From an uncultured Propionibacteriaceae bacterium (GTDB lineage: Bacteria > Actinomycetota > Actinomycetes > Propionibacteriales > Propionibacteriaceae): a DNA stretch of 52,913 nt. The position numbers and the translations under genes were made by a program. The notes under the pieces were generated by a model that saw only the letters and a list, made by a program, of their open reading frames with translations, was not told the DNA's origin and searched no databases. Where the stretch lies: assembly GCA_936924635.1 (NCBI GenBank), contig CAKZHP010000050.1, forward strand, positions 1-52,913. Direction: 5' to 3'. This document shows, in pieces, positions 49,771 through 52,913 of the stretch (position 1 is its first letter; the number at the start of each line of letters is the position of its first letter).

Positions 49771-49795
49771 GGCGCGAGACCGAGGGTCTCGCGCC
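49771..49795 (-). terminator. Hairpin terminator of the 49922-50974 gene
   Basis: GGCGCGAGACC pairs perfectly with GGTCTCGCGCC around GAG. On the minus strand it is followed by TTTCTCCTTG. A second hairpin (GGCACGGGCCC / GGGCCCGTGCC within 49812-49852) lies between it and the gene. Confidence 0.7.
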
Positions 49796-49921
49796 TGCGA
49801 CCTGCTCCCGTGTGGCACGGGCCCGCCGGGGGATGGGGGGCCCGTGCCGCACCACAACAGGTGGGGACACTCTCTCAGATCTGGGAGACAGGTCCAAAGG
49901 GGGTCCAGCCCCCGGGGTCGG

Positions 49922-50974
49922 CTACGCCGTCAGGGAGTCGATCCGGTCCTTGAGCTGCTTCGCGTACGTCGCGGGCGACTTCGCCGCCTGCGGGGTCGAC
50001 ACCGTGATGGTGTTGCCGTACTGGACCGCGACGACCTGGGCTGACGGCGTCTTGTCCGTGGCGTCGAAGGGGCCGTCGTAGGTGTACCAGGCAGGCGCGC
50101 TCCGGGTGCTGGAGCTGCCGGCCTTCAGGCCGCCTCCCCGGCACGAGGTGAGCGTGCTGTTGAGCGTCTTCATCGTGGCCTTGGCGTCGTCGGGGGTCGA
50201 GAAGAGCACGAACCAGCCGTGCTCCGAGGCACCCTCGTCGGCCACCGAGTCGATGGGCATCACCACCTGCCCGCCGGCGAGGACGTTGCCGACCTGGATG
50301 ACGCACTCGTCCTTGCTCGACGTCTTGAAGTATCCGGACGCAGGGCGCGGCTTGACGTCCTTGCGGTTGCCCATGCCCCCGATCGCCGGGTTGTACACCT
50401 GCTCGACCTTGTCCTGCGCCAGCGTCGGCTGCTTCGCCAGCGATGGCCACAGGAACCAGCCGAGCAGCCCGAGCACCAGCACCAGCGCGAGCGCACCACC
50501 GCCGATCAGCAGGGGGGTCCTGCTGCGCTTGGCGCCGGGTGCCGGGCTGCTGCCGTACGGCCCTGGCGGCTGGCCCGGCTGGCCAGGTGCCGGGTGCTGA
50601 GCCGCCTGCGGGCCGGGGTGCTGCTGCTGCGAGGGGCCTGCGTGCTGCGGGGGAGAGCCCGCCTGGCCACCGTACGGAGAACCGCCGGGCTGCCCGCCGT
50701 ACCCGCCGTGCTGCGGGCCCTGCTGCGATCCCGGCTGGGGAGCGCTCTGCTGGGGGTAGCCCTGCCCGTGCGGCTGACCCGGGTAGCCTGCGGCCGGCTG
50801 ACCACCCTGCGGGCCGTACCCGCCCTGCGGGAACGACGCGGGGCTCTGGGGCGCCGATGGGCCAGAACCGTACGAGCCGGGCTGCTGCTGCCCGTAGCCC
50901 TGGCCAGGAGGCTGCTGTCCGTACCCGCCGGGCTGAGGTCCGGAGCCGTACGGCTGCTGAGGATGGCTGCTCAC
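49922..50974 (-). CDS. Single-pass membrane protein with PGQ-rich N-terminus
   Basis: The 350-residue protein has ~150 residues rich in Gln/Gly/Pro/Tyr, a basic stop (AKRSR), one membrane helix (TPLLIGGGALALVLVLGLLG) and a ~175-residue extracytoplasmic domain with cysteines in SKDECVIQVGN and TSCRGGGLK. The C-terminal domain is repeated in the decayed gene at 51018-51654. GTG 50974 follows TACGCT by seven bases. Function unknown. Confidence 0.75.
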   Translation of the reverse strand: MSSHPQQPYGSGPQPGGYGQQPPGQGYGQQQPGSYGSGPSAPQSPASFPQGGYGPQGGQPAAGYPGQPHGQGYPQQSAPQPGSQQGPQHGGYGGQPGGSPYGGQAGSPPQHAGPSQQQHPGPQAAQHPAPGQPGQPPGPYGSSPAPGAKRSRTPLLIGGGALALVLVLGLLGWFLWPSLAKQPTLAQDKVEQVYNPAIGGMGNRKDVKPRPASGYFKTSSKDECVIQVGNVLAGGQVVMPIDSVADEGASEHGWFVLFSTPDDAKATMKTLNSTLTSCRGGGLKAGSSSTRSAPAWYTYDGPFDATDKTPSAQVVAVQYGNTITVSTPQAAKSPATYAKQLKDRIDSLTA

Positions 50975-50981
50975 GCGGCGA

Positions 50982-50987
50982 AGCGTA
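50982..50987 (-). promoter_or_regulatory. -10 box TACGCT, leaderless start
   Basis: TACGCT on the minus strand ends seven bases before GTG 50974. Confidence 0.5.
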
Positions 50988-51017
50988 ATCCTCGCCGGGG
51001 CCGCGTCACCGGTGGCG

Positions 51018-51654
51018 CTACCGGACGAGCGCGTCGACCCGCTTCTTGAGCTCCGCCGCGTACGGCGCCGCGGCCATCGGTGATCCCGAGCTGCTCAGCG
51101 TGACGGTGTTCCCGTACTGCACCACGATCAACTGCGCCACCGGGATCTCGGCGCTGAGCCGGCCGTCATAGGTGTACCAGGCAGGCGACTGCTTCGGCTC
51201 CGATCCCGTGGCCGTCATCGCCCCGCCCCGGCAGGAGATCATCGCAGCGTCAAGCGTCTTCACCGTGGTCTTGGCGGCATCGGGCGTGGTGTAGAGCACG
51301 AGCAGGCCATATCCCCGGTCGCGGTCAGGCACCGTCTCGAGCGGCATGACGGCGTCACCCTGCTTGAGGACTGCACCCACCTGGACGATGCAGTCGTCTG
51401 TGGACGACGACGTGAAGTACTCCGAGGCGCGCTTCGGGCCGCAGTCCTTCGAGTCGTTCCTGAGCCCGCCGAGCATGCGGCTGGCCGGGGTAGCCCCCTC
51501 CCTGCGGGCCGTACGTCCCCTGCGGGAGGCCCGCGGGGCTCGGCGTCGCCGAGCCCGGGCCGTACGTGCCGGGCTGTTGGGGACCGTAGCCGTGGCCAGG
51601 GGGCTGCTGCCGGTACGCACCCGCCTGGCCGTACGGCTGGGGGTGGTTGCTCAC
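51018..51654 (-). pseudogene. Decayed paralogue of the PGQ-rich membrane protein
   Basis: From GTG 51654 the first frame reads VSNHPQPYGQAGAYRQQPPG and continues PGQ-rich to about 51490. The C-terminal domain (ASEYFTSSSTDDCIVQVGAV, SCRGGAMT, SPAWYTYDG) continues in another frame to the stop at 51018. The segment with the membrane helix is missing at the junction near 51480. So a deletion with frameshift has split a copy of the 49922-50974 gene. The C-terminal part could be translated from ATG 51474 (approximately, MLGGLRNDS), but it would lack an anchor. Confidence 0.75.
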
Positions 51655-51660
51655 GCGCCG

Positions 51661-51666
51661 AGCGTA
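51661..51666 (-). promoter_or_regulatory. -10 box TACGCT of the decayed paralogue
   Basis: TACGCT lies six bases before GTG 51654, the same layout as the intact paralogue, showing the promoter was duplicated with the gene. Confidence 0.45.
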
Positions 51667-51715
51667 GTCGTGCCGGTGTCCGGGCGGCTGCGGTGGCACG
51701 GCAGAATGCTCAGCC

Positions 51716-52897
51716 ATGACCAGCTGGTTCTCCCCGGGGCGCATCGAGGTGCTGGGCAAGCACACCGACTATGCGGGCGGGCGGTCGCTGCTGGCGGCGC
51801 TCGACCGGGGGGTGACGGTCACCGTGAGCGACGCCGCCTCCGGGCTGGTCGCGTCGACGACGGCGGCACCGGGAGCGGTCGACCTGGCACGGACCGACCT
51901 GGAGGCCGGCCACTGGGCCCGCTACGTCCAGACCGTCGTCGCCCGGCTCAGCCGCAACTTCGGTGCCCTGCCGCCGTGCCGCATCGATGTCGACTCCACG
52001 CTGCCGCTGGCCAGCGGCATGAGCAGCTCCTCGGCGCTGGTGGTCGCCAGCGCGCTCGCCCTGGCGCGCCACCACGGCCTCGACCAGACCGACGCCTGGG
52101 CCTCGACTCTGCAGACGCCGGAAGACCTGGCGACCTACCTGGCGTGCATCGAGAACGGCTCCTCGTTCGGGCCGTTGACCGGCGACGCCGGGGTAGGCAC
52201 CTTCGGTGGCTCGGAGGACCACACCGCCATGGTGTGCGCCCGCGACGGCCACCTGGCGCAGTACCGGTTCGGGCCGGCGGTCGCGGAGGCGTACCTGCCG
52301 TTCCCCGACCACCTGTCGTTTGTGGTCTGCATGAGCGGGGTGCTGGCCGAGAAGACCGGGGCGGCGCGCGACCTCTACAACCGCGCGTCGGCCCGCGCCA
52401 AGGCCGTCGTGACCAGGTGGAACGAGGCCACCGGCCACCACTGCGACAGCATCGGCCAGGCGCTGCGTGAGGTGCCCGACGCCAGGACCAGCCTGCGGGG
52501 GGCGGTCGCCGGCGACGCGGAGCTCACCACGCGGCTGGAGCACTTCTTCGCCGAGTCGGAGACGTACGTGCCGGCCGCCGCTCAGGCCCTCGCCGCCGGC
52601 GATCTCACCACCTTCGGCAGGGAGGTCGCAGACTCCCACCGCGCCGCCGCGGAGATGCTCGGCAACGTGGTGCCGCAGACCCAGGCGCTGGTCGACCTGG
52701 CGCTGGCCGACGGTGCGCACGCCGCCTCCGCGTTCGGTGCCGGGTTCGGGGGATCGGTGTGGGCGCTGGTCGACTCCGAGGGGTCCGACGCCTTCGCGGG
52801 GCGGTGGCTCGATGCGTACGCCTCGCAGCACCCCGACCACGCGGGGGCGGCCTCCGCCGTGGCCGTACACCCCGCAGGCCCGACCCGCGAGGTCTGA
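51716..52897 (+). CDS. Galactokinase-like GHMP sugar kinase
   Basis: The 393-residue protein has the three GHMP motifs: SPGRIEVLGKHTDYAGGRSL, LPLASGMSSSSALVVASALA (ATP loop) and SAFGAGFGGSVWALVD. In galactokinase the first motif reads GEHTDY and its Glu contacts the sugar; here it is Lys, so another sugar may be used. Expected reaction: ATP-dependent phosphorylation of a sugar at C1. No other galactose genes are in the window. CAGAAT eight bases before ATG is a possible -10. Confidence 0.83.
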   Translation: MTSWFSPGRIEVLGKHTDYAGGRSLLAALDRGVTVTVSDAASGLVASTTAAPGAVDLARTDLEAGHWARYVQTVVARLSRNFGALPPCRIDVDSTLPLASGMSSSSALVVASALALARHHGLDQTDAWASTLQTPEDLATYLACIENGSSFGPLTGDAGVGTFGGSEDHTAMVCARDGHLAQYRFGPAVAEAYLPFPDHLSFVVCMSGVLAEKTGAARDLYNRASARAKAVVTRWNEATGHHCDSIGQALREVPDARTSLRGAVAGDAELTTRLEHFFAESETYVPAAAQALAAGDLTTFGREVADSHRAAAEMLGNVVPQTQALVDLALADGAHAASAFGAGFGGSVWALVDSEGSDAFAGRWLDAYASQHPDHAGAASAVAVHPAGPTREV

Positions 52898-52913
52898 CCC
52901 GCATCCGCACAGC

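Noticed and set aside
1..52913. tRNA, rRNA or prophage genes
   Set aside because: I saw no cloverleaf with a GTTCRANYC arm, no rRNA sequence, and no phage structural or integrase proteins.

Overview
The window is high-GC DNA from an actinobacterium. Evidence: GC-rich third codon positions, many GTG starts, TANNNT -10 boxes six or seven bases before start codons (leaderless transcripts), a glutamine-dependent NadE of the mycobacterial type, an actinobacterial-style Tad locus and TTGTCCACA-type DnaA boxes. The gene set resembles Propionibacteriales (Nocardioidaceae-like), but that placement is inference from gene content only. No rRNA, tRNA, CRISPR array, phage or intact transposase was seen.

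Layout. (1) 1-6754: a tightly overlapping minus-strand operon encodes an ATP-dependent dikinase/rifampin-phosphotransferase-like protein, a PssA-like CDP-alcohol phosphatidyltransferase, a UbiA prenyltransferase and a second dikinase-like protein that runs off the left edge. It is divergent from a CDP-archaeol-synthase-like (CarS) gene. The set reads as a polar-lipid pathway of archaeal logic: prenyl transfer, phosphorylation, CTP activation, head-group exchange. It is the most interesting system in the window. (2) 6855-8692: a composite HSP90/TPR pseudogene and a PmtA-like phospholipid methyltransferase. (3) 8816-18350: small proteins, a RarD transporter, ilvD, a Gln/Gly-rich membrane protein, an MpaB/DUF2236 protein, a TspO-like membrane protein, YceI and NadE. 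(4) 18463-28075: a secreted beta-propeller protein, an AAA ATPase, a secreted DUF1800/DUF1501 pair followed by decayed copies of the DUF1501 gene end, and an MFS permease. (5) 28281-31012: a sigma-like HTH protein with three 21-bp-spaced upstream repeats, a barstar-like protein and a GNAT-barstar fusion. (6) 31167-42016: a Tad (Flp) pilus operon on the minus strand, SAF/CpaB-CpaE-TadA-TadB-TadC-small pilin-TadE-TadE-LysM/BTAD, continuing by overlapping starts into DUF2237 and a sucrase/ferredoxin-like protein fused to a P-loop kinase. (7) 42238-47316: a thiamine-binding protein, GNAT, DUF1992, a divergent SDR/TetR pair with a visible operator, and a GT4 glycosyltransferase. (8) 47647-49439: rpsF-ssb-rpsR-rplI. 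(9) 49509-52897: a large palindrome, a Gln/Gly-rich membrane protein with a decayed paralogue, and a galactokinase-like GHMP kinase.

Cross-cutting signals: four copies of a ~70-bp palindromic repeat sit at gene 3' ends and in two cases encode the C-terminal tail of the protein; leaderless promoters support many start choices; three genes are visibly decaying (HSP90/TPR, the second PGQ-rich membrane protein, a short ORF at 49.6 kb).
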